Source of the DNA: Pseudotabrizicola alkalilacus
Lineage (GTDB): Bacteria > Pseudomonadota > Alphaproteobacteria > Rhodobacterales > Rhodobacteraceae
Length of the DNA: 64,000 nucleotides
Assembly (NCBI RefSeq): GCF_003443995.1
Contig: NZ_QWEY01000001.1
Location: 744,001 to 808,000, forward strand
Direction of reading: 5' to 3'
A program made the translations under genes and the position numbers. This document shows, piece after piece, positions 8,572 to 17,319 of the stretch (position 1 is the stretch's first letter; each line of letters starts with the position of its first letter). Under the pieces are notes generated by a model. The model was given only the letters and a program-made list of their open reading frames with translations, did not search any database and was not told the origin of the DNA.

Positions 8572-9786
8572 ATGGAAGTTCTGACAACGACCAAGGGCCA
8601 GACCGGCTTGCCGCGCTATTTCTCCACCGCCTTTGCGATCGCCAGCCGGTTGGGCGAGGGGCGGCTGGATTTCGTGATGCCCGATGGGCGGCGGTTCCGG
8701 CTGGAGGGCGCAAAGCCCGGCCCGGTGGCGGAAATCGTGATCCATAACAACGATCTGTTTGCCCGCATGATCCGCGAGGGTGATCTGGGCTTTTGCGATA
8801 GCTACCTCGATGGCTGGTGGTCGAGCCCGGACCTGCAGGCCTTTCTCGATCTGGTGCAGATGCCCAGCAACAACCCGGTGCAGGATGGCTTTCCCGGCAT
8901 GACGCTGGTGCGCAGCTTCGAGCGGTTCCGGTTCTGGCTGCAGTCGAACTCGAAGCGGCAGGCGAAAAAGAACATCCACGCCCATTACGATCTGGGCAAT
9001 GACTTTTACCGGCTGTGGCTGGATGACAGCATGACCTATTCCAGCGCGCTGTTTCACACCGGGCAGGAAAGTCTGGAAAAGGCGCAGGAGCAGAAATACG
9101 CCTCGATGGTGGATCAGATCGGGGCAGAGCCGGGTGAGCATGTGCTGGAAATCGGCTGCGGCTGGGGCGGCTTTGCCGAATATGCGGCCTCCAAACGCGG
9201 GTTGCGGGTGACGGCGCTGACCATTTCTCAGGCACAATATGACTTCGCGGTGGACCGCATGGCGCGTGCGGGCCTGTCGGACCGGGTGGAAATCAAGCTG
9301 CTGGATTACCGCGACGAGCGCGGGCTCTATGACGGTATCGCCAGTATCGAGATGTTCGAGGCGGTGGGCGAACGCTATTGGCCGACCTATTTCAACACCC
9401 TGCGCGCCCGGCTGAAACCGGGTCGTCATGCGACGCTGCAGATCATCACCGTGCCCGATCATCGTTGGCCCGTTTACAAGCGGGGCGTTGATTTCATTCA
9501 GAAATACATCTTCCCCGGCGGCATGCTGCCCGCGCCCTTCCGCCTGCAGGAAGAGGTGGAGCGGGCAGGTCTGCGGCTGAAAACCTCGATCGAGTTCGGC
9601 GAAAGCTACAGCCAGACCCTGCGCCGCTGGCACGAGGTGTTCAACGAACGCTGGGACGAGGTGGCGCGTCAGGGCTTTGACGACCGCTTTCGTCGGATGT
9701 GGAACTTTTACCTTGCCTCTTGCGCCGGAGCCTTCCGCGGCGGAAACTGTGATGTGACGCAGATCACGGTGACGCGCCCCGCCTGA
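8572..9786 (+). CDS. cfa: Cyclopropane-fatty-acyl-phospholipid synthase family methyltransferase
   Basis: 404 aa SAM-dependent lipid methyltransferase acting on unsaturated acyl chains of membrane phospholipids. Seen: HAHYDLGNDFYRLWLDDSMT near 135, the CFAS family signature; the SAM loop VLEIGCGWGGFAEYA near 188; and SIEMFEAVGERYWPTYF near 260. GGGGAGGGAAG precedes the start. It follows the photolyase by 57 bp and is probably cotranscribed with it as a photo-oxidative stress unit. Cyclopropane versus other methylated or furan fatty acid products cannot be separated by sequence alone. Confidence 0.9.
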   Translation: MEVLTTTKGQTGLPRYFSTAFAIASRLGEGRLDFVMPDGRRFRLEGAKPGPVAEIVIHNNDLFARMIREGDLGFCDSYLDGWWSSPDLQAFLDLVQMPSNNPVQDGFPGMTLVRSFERFRFWLQSNSKRQAKKNIHAHYDLGNDFYRLWLDDSMTYSSALFHTGQESLEKAQEQKYASMVDQIGAEPGEHVLEIGCGWGGFAEYAASKRGLRVTALTISQAQYDFAVDRMARAGLSDRVEIKLLDYRDERGLYDGIASIEMFEAVGERYWPTYFNTLRARLKPGRHATLQIITVPDHRWPVYKRGVDFIQKYIFPGGMLPAPFRLQEEVERAGLRLKTSIEFGESYSQTLRRWHEVFNERWDEVARQGFDDRFRRMWNFYLASCAGAFRGGNCDVTQITVTRPA

Positions 9787-9810
9787 ACCGGCGGGCGAGA
9801 AGGGAGCAGG

Positions 9811-10257
9811 ATGCCAACCGCCGCCAAGCTTTTTGCCGCGATTATCTTTGCCCTTGTTGCCGCCCTTGCCGCCCACCTGTACGCCCTTGGCCTGCCACCG
9901 GGTCGCCCGACCGGGGTGCTGCGCGAGGTCAGTGCGGGGGTTGGCGTGATCTGCGGCTGGTGGATCATGGGCCCGGCGGCGATGCGGGCGCGGGGCCGGG
10001 TCGAGGCGATGGGCGGCGGCATCCGCACCGCGCTGACCATCGTGGTTGCCGTGCTGCTGATCTTTGCCAGCGCCGATATGCTGGACCGGGCCTTCAAGGG
10101 CCGTTACAAAACCCCGCTTGACGCGGTTCTGGGAATCTTTGAACAAGCGCTGGCGCTGATCCCGCCTCTGGCGCAGCCCGATGTGCTTGGGGTGCTGCTG
10201 CTGGGCGGGCTGATGGGCGGTGCCGTGGCGCATTGGGCGGGCCAGCGGTGGAATTGA
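9811..10257 (+). CDS. trgA: TrgA family membrane protein (tellurite resistance)
   Basis: 148 aa with four hydrophobic segments (about 4-24, 38-54, 73-89 and 123-145). Length, spacing and the adjacent NUDIX gene match the trgA-trgB pair known from the tellurite resistance locus of Rhodobacter sphaeroides. It is an inner-membrane protein whose biochemical role is unknown. It starts 24 bp after cfa and is followed 22 bp later by trgB, so all four genes from phr onward may form one transcription unit. Confidence 0.8.
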   Translation: MPTAAKLFAAIIFALVAALAAHLYALGLPPGRPTGVLREVSAGVGVICGWWIMGPAAMRARGRVEAMGGGIRTALTIVVAVLLIFASADMLDRAFKGRYKTPLDAVLGIFEQALALIPPLAQPDVLGVLLLGGLMGGAVAHWAGQRWN

Positions 10258-10279
10258 ACTGCCCGGAAAGTCCTTGCTG

Positions 10280-11386
10280 ATGCCTGACGTGTTTCTTTGT
10301 GGCCCGCTGTGCCATCGCCCGCTTCTGGATGTCATTCTTGGCGACAGCGTGGTGCTGTCTCCGGCCTTTGTCGCCGACCGTGAGGGCTGGCTGGTGGACA
10401 GGCCCGGCCATGTCGCGCTTGGGTCGCGCCGGGGGGGCAAGGTCGAGGGTGTGGTGCCCGACGCGCTGTCGCCGCAGGCCACAGCCCGGCTGGCGTTTTA
10501 TGCCAGGGTTATCGGGCTGGCTGCGCGCAAGGTCAGGGTGACCACGGCCCGCGGTACCGGGCAGGGGATCACCTATGCGCTGAAAGCCGCCCCCGGTGAG
10601 GGCGGGTTTTGGGATGCCGCGCTCTGGCTGACAGATCACGCGGCGCTGGCGGTGGAAACCGCTGTCGAGGTGATGGCGGGCTATGGCCAGACCCCGCCCG
10701 CCCGCCTGCACGCCCGGCTTGGCCCGATCATGGTGCGCGCCGCCAGCCGGTTGCGGGCGCAGGCCGGGCAGAGCCCGGCGGTGCTGCGCCGTGCGCCGGG
10801 CGAGATCGCGCTGCAGACCACACGCCAGCCCTATGCCTATTTCTTCTCGGTCGAGGAATACGACCTGTCGTTCCGCCGTTTTGACGGCACGATGAGCCCG
10901 GTGATCACCCGCGCAGTGTTTATTTCTGCCGATGCCGTCACCGTGCTGCCCTATGACCCGGTGCGCGACCGGGTGCTCTTGGTCGAGCAGGTCCGCGCCG
11001 GTCCCTTTGGCCGGGGCGACGGCAACCCCTGGCAGCTGGAGGCGATTGCCGGACGGATCGACCCCGGCGAGACACCCGAAGACTGCGCCCGCCGCGAAGC
11101 GGTGGAAGAGGCGGCGCTGACGCTGGGTGACCTGCTGCCGGTGGCAAACTACTACCCGTCGCCGGGAGCCAAGACCGAGTTTCTGTATTCTTACGTCGCT
11201 CTCACCGACCTGCCCGACGGCGCGGCGGGGGTATTTGGCGTCGAGGATGAGGCCGAAGACATCCGTGGCCATCTGCTGAGCTTTGATCAGGCGATGGCGC
11301 TGGTGGACACGGGCGAGATCCAGAACGCGCCCTTGCTGCTGACGCTGTTCTGGTTGCAGCGCGAGCGGGGGCGGTTGCGGGCCTGA
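10280..11386 (+). CDS. trgB: TrgB: gamma-glutamylcyclotransferase-like plus NUDIX hydrolase fusion
   Basis: 368 aa. The N-terminal part (about 1-150; VFLCGPLCHRPLLDVIL...) resembles an AIG2/gamma-glutamylcyclotransferase-like fold. The C-terminal part is an ADP-ribose-pyrophosphatase-like NUDIX domain with the complete box G-RIDPG-E-TPEDCAR-RE-AV-EE near 257-275. The start at 10280 has GGAAAG upstream. Together with trgA it forms the tellurite resistance pair of Rhodobacter; the hydrolysed nucleotide is not known from sequence. Confidence 0.85.
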   Translation: MPDVFLCGPLCHRPLLDVILGDSVVLSPAFVADREGWLVDRPGHVALGSRRGGKVEGVVPDALSPQATARLAFYARVIGLAARKVRVTTARGTGQGITYALKAAPGEGGFWDAALWLTDHAALAVETAVEVMAGYGQTPPARLHARLGPIMVRAASRLRAQAGQSPAVLRRAPGEIALQTTRQPYAYFFSVEEYDLSFRRFDGTMSPVITRAVFISADAVTVLPYDPVRDRVLLVEQVRAGPFGRGDGNPWQLEAIAGRIDPGETPEDCARREAVEEAALTLGDLLPVANYYPSPGAKTEFLYSYVALTDLPDGAAGVFGVEDEAEDIRGHLLSFDQAMALVDTGEIQNAPLLLTLFWLQRERGRLRA

Positions 11387-11400
11387 ACCGGGATCGCCGG

Positions 11401-11448
11401 GGGCGTCGGGGGACGCCTCCGGCGGGAGTATTTTGAAAGCAGCAATAC
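11401..11448 (+). repeat. Dispersed GGAGTATTT-type 3' repeat, copy 3
   Basis: GGGGACGCCTCCGGCGGGAGTATTTTGAAAGCAGCAATA-type sequence lies between the convergent trgB and dehydrogenase genes. Its 3' part is nearly identical to copy 1. Confidence 0.7.
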
Positions 11449-11449
11449 G

Positions 11450-12619
11450 TCAGAGGTTCAGTTTGACCCAGGCCGCGTTGCGGGCCGATGAGCGCACGCA
11501 GGCATCGACAAAGGCCACGCCCTCCAGCCCTTCTTTCAGGCCGGGGAAGGTAACCGCCGGGTCAAGCGTGGTGCCGTCGCGCCGGGCGATGATGGCGCGG
11601 GCGGCCTCGGTGTAGATATTGGCGAAGCCTTCCAGATAGCCCTCCGGGTGGCCCGAGGGGATGCGGCTGACGCGGCCCGCCTCGGGGCCTGCGCCGGGGC
11701 CGTTGCGGGTCAGCCGGTACTTCGGCTGGCCCAGCGGGCCGACCCAGAGGGTATTCGGGGTCTCCTGTTCCCATTCGATCCCCGCCTTGGTGCCATAGAT
11801 CCGCAGCCGCAGCCCGTTTTCCTGCCCTGCCGCGACCTGAGAGCACCACAGCATGCCCCGCGCGCCGCTGGAATAGCGCAGTAGCACATGGGCGTTGTCA
11901 TCCACCCGACGCCCCGGCACAAAGGCCTGCAGATCAGCGGCCAGCTCTTCCACCGCCAACCCGCTCACGAAATTGGCCAGATTGAACGCATGGGTGCCGA
12001 TGTCGCCGGTGCTGCCGCCCGCGCCGGAGCGCGCCGGGTCGGTGCGCCAGCCCGCCTGCTTTTGCCCCGAGTCCTCGATCGGTTCGGCCAGCCAGTCCTG
12101 CGCATATTCCACCTGCACCAGCCGGATCTCGCCTAGTTCCCCCGCCGCCACCATGGCGGCAGCCTGCCGGATCATCGGATAGCCGGTGTAGTTATGCGTC
12201 AGCGCAAACACCACGCCCGAGGCCTCTGCCGCCTTGGCCAGCTTCTTGGCCTCGGGCAGGGTGTGGGTCAGCGGTTTGTCGCAGATCACATGGATGCCGC
12301 GTTTGAGGAATTGCAGCGCTACCGGCGCGTGCATGTGGTTTGGCGTCACGATGGCGACGGCCTCGATCCCGTCTTTGCGACGCGCTTCCTTTGCCGCCAT
12401 TTCGGCAAAGCTGGCATAGGCGCGCGCCACGCCCAGATCGGCGGCCGAGGCGAGCGACTTTTCGGCGTCGGAGGAAAAGCACCCCGCCACCAGCTCATAC
12501 TGATCATCAATCCGCGCCGCGATCCGGTGGACCGCGCCGATGAACGCATCGCGCCCGCCGCCCACCATGCCGAGCCGGATGCGCGGTGCCCGCGCCACAT
12601 GTGCCGCTGTGATGGCCAT
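11450..12619 (-). CDS. Gfo/Idh/MocA family sugar dehydrogenase
   Basis: 389 aa NAD(P)-dependent oxidoreductase. Rossmann start IRLGMVGGGRDAFIGAVHR (near 13-31); the family motif ICDKPLTHTLPEAKKLA near 103-119, with the catalytic EKP-type Lys as DKP; the C-terminal half has GSTGDIGTHAFNLANFVSG near 185, with the catalytic D-x-x-x-H. The ATG at 12619 is chosen since GAGGAG is 6 bp upstream. It lies 67 bp after a TIM-barrel isomerase, in an operon led by the LacI regulator, so it likely oxidises or reduces a sugar of that locus. Confidence 0.88.
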   Translation of the reverse strand: MAITAAHVARAPRIRLGMVGGGRDAFIGAVHRIAARIDDQYELVAGCFSSDAEKSLASAADLGVARAYASFAEMAAKEARRKDGIEAVAIVTPNHMHAPVALQFLKRGIHVICDKPLTHTLPEAKKLAKAAEASGVVFALTHNYTGYPMIRQAAAMVAAGELGEIRLVQVEYAQDWLAEPIEDSGQKQAGWRTDPARSGAGGSTGDIGTHAFNLANFVSGLAVEELAADLQAFVPGRRVDDNAHVLLRYSSGARGMLWCSQVAAGQENGLRLRIYGTKAGIEWEQETPNTLWVGPLGQPKYRLTRNGPGAGPEAGRVSRIPSGHPEGYLEGFANIYTEAARAIIARRDGTTLDPAVTFPGLKEGLEGVAFVDACVRSSARNAAWVKLNL

Positions 12620-12632
12620 GCTCATCTCCTCT

Positions 12633-12679
12633 CATTTTCTGTCTGAAAATATCCCGGGGTCCGGGGCAGAGCCCCGGTC
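12633..12679 (-). repeat. Dispersed GGAGTATTT-type repeat, copy 4 (reverse)
   Basis: On the minus strand, CCGGGGCTCTGCCCCGG hairpin then CCCCGGGATATTTTCAGACAG and AAAATGA. It matches copy 2 closely and sits in the gap after the isomerase stop. Confidence 0.65.
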
Positions 12680-12686
12680 CGCGCTC

Positions 12687-13742
12687 TCAGTCAAGCCCCA
12701 GCATCCGCCGGTTCGCAGCCCGATCCGTCCCGGCCCCGGCGAAATCGTCGAACGCCTTCTCCGTCACCCGGATCATATGCGCCTTGACGAACTCCGCCCC
12801 TTCGCGCGCGCCGTCTTCGGGGTGTTTCAGGCAGCATTCCCATTCCACCACCGCCCAGCCGTCAAAGCCGTATTGCGTGAGCTTGGAGAAGATGCCGCCG
12901 AAATCGACCTGACCATCGCCCAGGCTGCGGAACCGCCCGGCGCGGTTGATCCAGGACTGGAAGCCGCCGTAGACGCCTTGCCGACCCGTCGGGTTCAGCT
13001 CGGCATCCTTGACGTGGAACATGCGGATGCGGTCGTGGTAGATGTCGATATGGTCCAGATAATCAAGGTGTTGCAGCACATAATGGCTGGGATCATAAAG
13101 CATGTTGGCGCGGGGGTGATTGTTCACCCGTTCCAGAAACATCTCATAGCTTATGCCGTCGTGCAGGTCTTCGCCGGGGTGGATTTCATAGCAGATGTCC
13201 ACGCCACAGTCCTCGGCATGGTCGAGGATCGGCCGCCAGCGGCGGGCCAATTCGTCAAACGCCTCTTCGACCAGACCGGCGGGGCGCTGTGGCCACGGGT
13301 AGATATAGGGCCAGGCCAATGCGCCGGAAAAGCTGGCATGTGCGGTCAGGCCAAGGTTTTTCGATGCGGTCAGCGCCTTGCGGACCTGATCCACCGCCCA
13401 TTCCTGCCGCGCCTTGGGATTGCCGCGCACCTGTTCAGCCGCAAATCCGTCGAACGCACTGTCATAGGCCGGATGCACGGCGACCAGCTGGCCCTGCAGA
13501 TGGGTCGACAGCTCGGTGACGGTGATGCCGTTCGCCTCGGCCACGCCCTTGATCTCGTCGCAGTAATCCTTTGAGGCGGCGGCTCTTTCCAGATCGAACA
13601 GCCGCCCGTCCCAGCTGGGCACCTGCACACCGATATAGCCGCAATCCGCGGCCCATTGGGTGATGCTGTCCCATGAGTTGAACGGGGCGTCATCGCCCGC
13701 AAACTGCGCCAGAAACAGCGCCGGTCCTTTGATCGCTTTCAT
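12687..13742 (-). CDS. Sugar phosphate isomerase/epimerase, xylose-isomerase-like TIM barrel
   Basis: 351 aa AP-endonuclease-2/xylose-isomerase-like TIM barrel. Probable metal ligands are the Glu in DICYEIHPGE near 180, the Asp in MLYDPSHY near 215, the His/Asp in RMFHVKDAE near 240, and the Glu in VVEWECCLKHPEDG near 300. It starts inside the 4-bp ATGA overlap with the LacI gene stop, so translation is coupled to the regulator. It is paired with the downstream Gfo/Idh/MocA gene; such pairs process keto- or epimerised sugars. The exact sugar is unknown. Confidence 0.87.
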   Translation of the reverse strand: MKAIKGPALFLAQFAGDDAPFNSWDSITQWAADCGYIGVQVPSWDGRLFDLERAAASKDYCDEIKGVAEANGITVTELSTHLQGQLVAVHPAYDSAFDGFAAEQVRGNPKARQEWAVDQVRKALTASKNLGLTAHASFSGALAWPYIYPWPQRPAGLVEEAFDELARRWRPILDHAEDCGVDICYEIHPGEDLHDGISYEMFLERVNNHPRANMLYDPSHYVLQHLDYLDHIDIYHDRIRMFHVKDAELNPTGRQGVYGGFQSWINRAGRFRSLGDGQVDFGGIFSKLTQYGFDGWAVVEWECCLKHPEDGAREGAEFVKAHMIRVTEKAFDDFAGAGTDRAANRRMLGLD

Positions 13743-14812
13743 TGTCGTCCTCCCTTGTCATCGTTGCAGCGTTCTACCCGGCTGGGCCGCTCCAATCCCT
13801 GTTGGGCCGGGCTGTCCCGGCGTTCGACGGCGGCGACAACGGCGCGCGCCAGAAAGCCGCCAGCCTCGCGTACATCTTCATGCACGACCAGAATCTCGCG
13901 ACGGAAGCGGTGCAGGAACCGCAGCGCCTCTTTCGCCACCAGATCAAAGTCACGGCCCAACACCAGCCCCAGATGTTCCGCCGCATTCACCGATGCCATC
14001 GCGGCGGTGGTCGATCCGCAGACCAGACCATCGGGGCGCGTGGTGCTCTGGGCCAGATGCGTCTGCACCGCCGCCTCGATCACCGCGCTGCCGGAATCGG
14101 AATTTGCCGTGGTCAGCACCTCGAACGACAAGCCGTGCTGGCCTGCCGCCTGCACAAAGCCGGTGGTCATGTGACGGGCGTAGTTCTGGGTGCGCGGAGG
14201 AGGCACCAGCAGCAGGTGTTTGCGCCCTGCCTCGGCCAGCGCCTGAACAGCGATGGCGGCAAAGGTCTCGTTGTCGAAATCGTAATAGCTGTGGTCAATC
14301 TCCATGGTGGTACGGCCATGGGTGGCAAAGGGAAAGTGCCGCTCGGACATATAGCGCACGCGCGGATCATCCGGCTTGGTCTGGTTCAGGATGATCGCAT
14401 CGGCACTTTCGGTTTCCACCAGATAGCGGATCGGGTCCATCGGGTCCTGATCGGCGAAGTAGGGCGTGACGATCAGGTGATAGGCGGTGCCGCGCAGCGC
14501 GTTGGCGATGGAATAGATCAACTGTGACGTGTGGGTCATGCCGTCGGATTCAGTCGACAGCACCAGCGCAATCACATTGGTCTTTCCGGTGCGCAGGCGC
14601 ACACCAGCCCGGTTCGGGCGGTAGCCCAGCCGCGCCGCCGCCTCACGCACGCGGCGCTTGGTCGCCTCGCCGATATCGGGGGCATCTTTCAGCGCGCGGC
14701 TGACGGTGGCCACCGCCAGCCCGGTTTCGGCGGCAATGGTCTTCAGTGTCGGACGACCGTGGTCCGAATCAGGCAAGGCAACGGGCAGGGGGGCATCGAC
14801 GCCGGAGGTCAT
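13739..14812 (-). CDS. LacI family transcriptional regulator
   Basis: 357 aa. The N-terminal LacI HTH and hinge lie at about 20-75 (PTLKTIAAETGLAVATVSRA, then GYRPNRAGVRLRTGKTNVIAL); the rest is a periplasmic-binding-protein-like effector domain with TMEIDHSYYDFDNETFAAIA and DGLVCGSTTAAMASVNAAE. The start at 14812 has AGAGGGGAAAG upstream. It is transcribed away from the ABC importer and probably controls it through the CTATAACG operators at 15073-15106. Its likely effector is a transported sugar or a catabolic product. Confidence 0.92.
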   Translation of the reverse strand: MTSGVDAPLPVALPDSDHGRPTLKTIAAETGLAVATVSRALKDAPDIGEATKRRVREAAARLGYRPNRAGVRLRTGKTNVIALVLSTESDGMTHTSQLIYSIANALRGTAYHLIVTPYFADQDPMDPIRYLVETESADAIILNQTKPDDPRVRYMSERHFPFATHGRTTMEIDHSYYDFDNETFAAIAVQALAEAGRKHLLLVPPPRTQNYARHMTTGFVQAAGQHGLSFEVLTTANSDSGSAVIEAAVQTHLAQSTTRPDGLVCGSTTAAMASVNAAEHLGLVLGRDFDLVAKEALRFLHRFRREILVVHEDVREAGGFLARAVVAAVERRDSPAQQGLERPSRVERCNDDKGGRQ

Positions 14813-15072
14813 GGTCTTTCCCCTCTGCCGCGAATCGCTCGCAGGCAATCTGCCACTGAGTCAGCGGCATGAGCACATGCCGCACCTGCAAAGCACCGCC
14901 GGGCACCGCGCGGCGAATTCGCCTTGCAGAGCGGAGGATTAAGCAGGGTGCGGCAGTGCGGCATGGGCCTCTCGTATCGGGTTGAAACCGGCGGGTCGAG
15001 GCCGGATTTCCACCCTATTCAAGCCTATGCGGGAAGTGGTGCACAAGCGAAAAGAAGGCTTGATCGAAAGAA

Positions 15073-15086
15073 CTATAACGTTATAG
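15073..15086. promoter_or_regulatory. LacI-family operator O1 (perfect palindrome)
   Basis: CTATAACGTTATAG is a perfect 14-bp palindrome with the central CG typical of LacI-family operators. It overlaps the -10 of the importer promoter. Confidence 0.75.
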
Positions 15087-15092
15087 AAATTA

Positions 15093-15106
15093 CTATAACG
15101 ATTTAG
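15093..15106. promoter_or_regulatory. LacI-family operator O2 (imperfect copy)
   Basis: CTATAACGATTTAG matches O1 in the first eight bases and is centred 20 bp downstream, about two helical turns. It lies 17 bp before the binding-protein start. Confidence 0.6.
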
Positions 15107-15122
15107 AAACCGGGAGGACTGC

Positions 15123-16352
15123 ATGAAAACCTTTAAACTGGCGACGGCGCTTGTGGCGTCGGTGGCGCTGCCTGCGGCAGCTTTTGCGACCGATCTGGAG
15201 GTCACGCACTGGTGGACCAGCGGCGGGGAGGCCGCTGCGGTTGCCGAGCTGGCCAACGCGTTCAACGCGGCGGGCGACAATTGGGTGGACGGCGCCATCG
15301 CCGGCGGGGGCAGCACCGCGCGCCCGATCATGATCAGCCGGATCACCGGGGGCGATCCGATGGGCGCCACCCAGTTCAACCACGGCCAGCAGGCGCTGGA
15401 ACTGGTCGAGGCGGGTCTGATGCTTGACCTGACCGACGTGGCCGAAGCCGAAGGCTGGAAAGACAAGGTGTTCCCGCCGTCGCTGCTGGACGCCTGCACC
15501 GTGGATGGCCGGATCTATTGTGCGCCAGTGAACATTCACTCCCCCGAATGGCTGTGGCTGTCGAACCAGGCTTACGCCGATGCGGGCCTGCCCGTCCCGG
15601 CCAACTGGACCGAATTTGTCGCGAGCGGCCCACAACTGGAGGCTGCAGGCAAGATCCCGCTGGCTCTGGGCAATCAGGCCTGGCAGTCCAACCTTGCCTT
15701 CAACGCGATCACGGTCGCGGTGGCCGGGCTGGATGTCTGGAAACAGGTCAACGTTGACAAGAACATGGACGTTGCCGCCGGTCCCGAAATGGCAGCCGTC
15801 TTTACCGCCGTCGGTGACGCCCGCAAACTCGCCGCCAATTCCACGGTGCAAGACTGGAATCAGGCCACCAATCTGGTGCTCAACGGTCAGGCCGGCGGTC
15901 AGATCATGGGGGACTGGGCGCAGGGCGAATTTCAGGTCGCGGGCAAGGTGGCAGGCACCGACTATACCTGCCTGCCGGGTCTGGGTCTGAATGCCTATCT
16001 GTCCACCGGGGGCGATGCCTTCTACTTCCCGAAAAACCGCAGCGCCGATGTGGAGGCCGCGCAGAAACGTCTGGCCGCGCTGCTGGTCAGTCCCGAAGTG
16101 CAGGTCGCCTTCAACCTCAAGAAAGGCTCGTTGCCGATCCGGGGCGATATCGACCTTGAGGCCGCCAATGACTGCATGAAAAAGGGCCTTGAAGTGTTGG
16201 CCAGCGGCAATCTTGTGCCATCGGGTGACATGTCATGGTCGCCCGATGTGGTGAAGCAGAACGAAGACCTGATGGTCGAGTTCTTCAAATCCGGCATGGC
16301 CCCCGAAACGGCGCATCAACAGTGGGTGTCCAACCTCGAATCCGGTCTCTGA
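15123..16352 (+). CDS. Carbohydrate ABC transporter substrate-binding protein (CUT1)
   Basis: 409 aa periplasmic sugar-binding protein. The signal peptide ends around LPAAAFA (residues 16-22), followed by TDLEVTHWWTSGGEAAAVAE, the typical start of CUT1 binding proteins. TNLVLNGQAGGQIMGDWAQGEF near 255-275 is the conserved late signature of the family. GGGAGG precedes the start. It is the first gene of the importer operon and directly follows both operators. Confidence 0.92.
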   Translation: MKTFKLATALVASVALPAAAFATDLEVTHWWTSGGEAAAVAELANAFNAAGDNWVDGAIAGGGSTARPIMISRITGGDPMGATQFNHGQQALELVEAGLMLDLTDVAEAEGWKDKVFPPSLLDACTVDGRIYCAPVNIHSPEWLWLSNQAYADAGLPVPANWTEFVASGPQLEAAGKIPLALGNQAWQSNLAFNAITVAVAGLDVWKQVNVDKNMDVAAGPEMAAVFTAVGDARKLAANSTVQDWNQATNLVLNGQAGGQIMGDWAQGEFQVAGKVAGTDYTCLPGLGLNAYLSTGGDAFYFPKNRSADVEAAQKRLAALLVSPEVQVAFNLKKGSLPIRGDIDLEAANDCMKKGLEVLASGNLVPSGDMSWSPDVVKQNEDLMVEFFKSGMAPETAHQQWVSNLESGL

Positions 16353-16425
16353 TCCGGCAGGCTGACGGCGGGCCGCCCGGCAGCGGGCGGCCCGATCTGA
16401 TAATGACAAGGGGGAGGGCAGGCCG

Positions 16426-17319
16426 ATGGCCGAAGCACGGCGGGTGAACCGCATGTGGCGGAATATGAACGCGAAAATCGCGGCGGTTCCGATGATACTG
16501 ACGACATTGGTGGTTTTCGTGGGCGGCACGGCATGGACGGTGCTGTACTCCTTTACCGACTCCAAACTCCTCCCGCGTGAGCGTTTCGTCGGCTTTGACC
16601 AGTATGAACGGCTGTGGTCGAACTCGCGCTGGCTGACTTCGATCGAAAATCTGATGATTTACGGAGTGTTGTCGCTGGTCTTTACGATCGTCATCGGCTT
16701 TCTGCTGGCGGTCGCGATGGACCAGAAGATCCGGTTTGAAGACACCTTCCGCACCATCATGCTCTACCCGTTTGCGCTGTCCTTCATCGTGACCGGGCTG
16801 GTCTGGCAGTGGATTCTGAACCCGGAGTTCGGCATCCAGTCCATCGTGCGCGGGTTGGGGTGGGAAAGCTTTACCTTCAACCCGCTAAACAACCCCGATC
16901 TGGTGCTTTACGGCCTGCTGATCGCGGGGCTGTGGCAGGGCACCGGCTTTGTCATGTGTCTGATGCTGGCGGGGCTGCGCGGCATTGACGAAGACATCTG
17001 GAAAGCCGCCCGCGTCGACGGCATTCCGACATGGAAAACCTATATCCAGATCATCCTGCCGATGATGCGTCCTGTGTTCATCACCACGCTGGTCATCGTC
17101 GCGGCTGGCATCATCAAGCTTTATGATCTGGTCGTCGCCCAGACCTCCGGCGGTCCCGGCAACGCGTCTCAGGTGCCTGCCATGTATGTCTATGACTACA
17201 TGTTTCAGGCGCAGAACCTCGGTCAGGGCTTTGCCGCCTCGACCATGATGCTGCTGACCGTGCTGATCGTGCTGATTCCATGGGCTTACCTTGAATTCGG
17301 AGGCAAGAAACATGGTTGA
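16426..17319 (+). CDS. Carbohydrate ABC transporter permease (MalF-like)
   Basis: 297 aa inner-membrane permease with about six helices. The EAA loop that contacts the ATPase is DEDIWKAARVDGIPTWKTYI near residues 185-205 (EAA-x3-G type). GGGGGAGGG lies about 7 bp before the ATG. It overlaps the next permease by 8 bp. Confidence 0.92.
   Translation: MAEARRVNRMWRNMNAKIAAVPMILTTLVVFVGGTAWTVLYSFTDSKLLPRERFVGFDQYERLWSNSRWLTSIENLMIYGVLSLVFTIVIGFLLAVAMDQKIRFEDTFRTIMLYPFALSFIVTGLVWQWILNPEFGIQSIVRGLGWESFTFNPLNNPDLVLYGLLIAGLWQGTGFVMCLMLAGLRGIDEDIWKAARVDGIPTWKTYIQIILPMMRPVFITTLVIVAAGIIKLYDLVVAQTSGGPGNASQVPAMYVYDYMFQAQNLGQGFAASTMMLLTVLIVLIPWAYLEFGGKKHG

Larger units (their letters stand above)
14813..15122. 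promoter_or_regulatory. Divergent control region between lacI-type gene and ABC importer
   Basis: 310 bp without a gene. It holds the two LacI-type operators. A plausible promoter TTGATC (15060-15065), 16 bp, TATAGA (15082-15087) reads toward the importer, with the -10 overlapping the first operator. Nothing else recognisable was found in the left half. Confidence 0.5.

Noticed and set aside
8269-10482. Long minus-strand frame of 737 codons opposite cfa and trgA
   Set aside because: It is antisense to two clear genes; high GC with G/C at third positions creates such frames. The translation is low-complexity (many His, Gln, Arg, Pro) with no domain.
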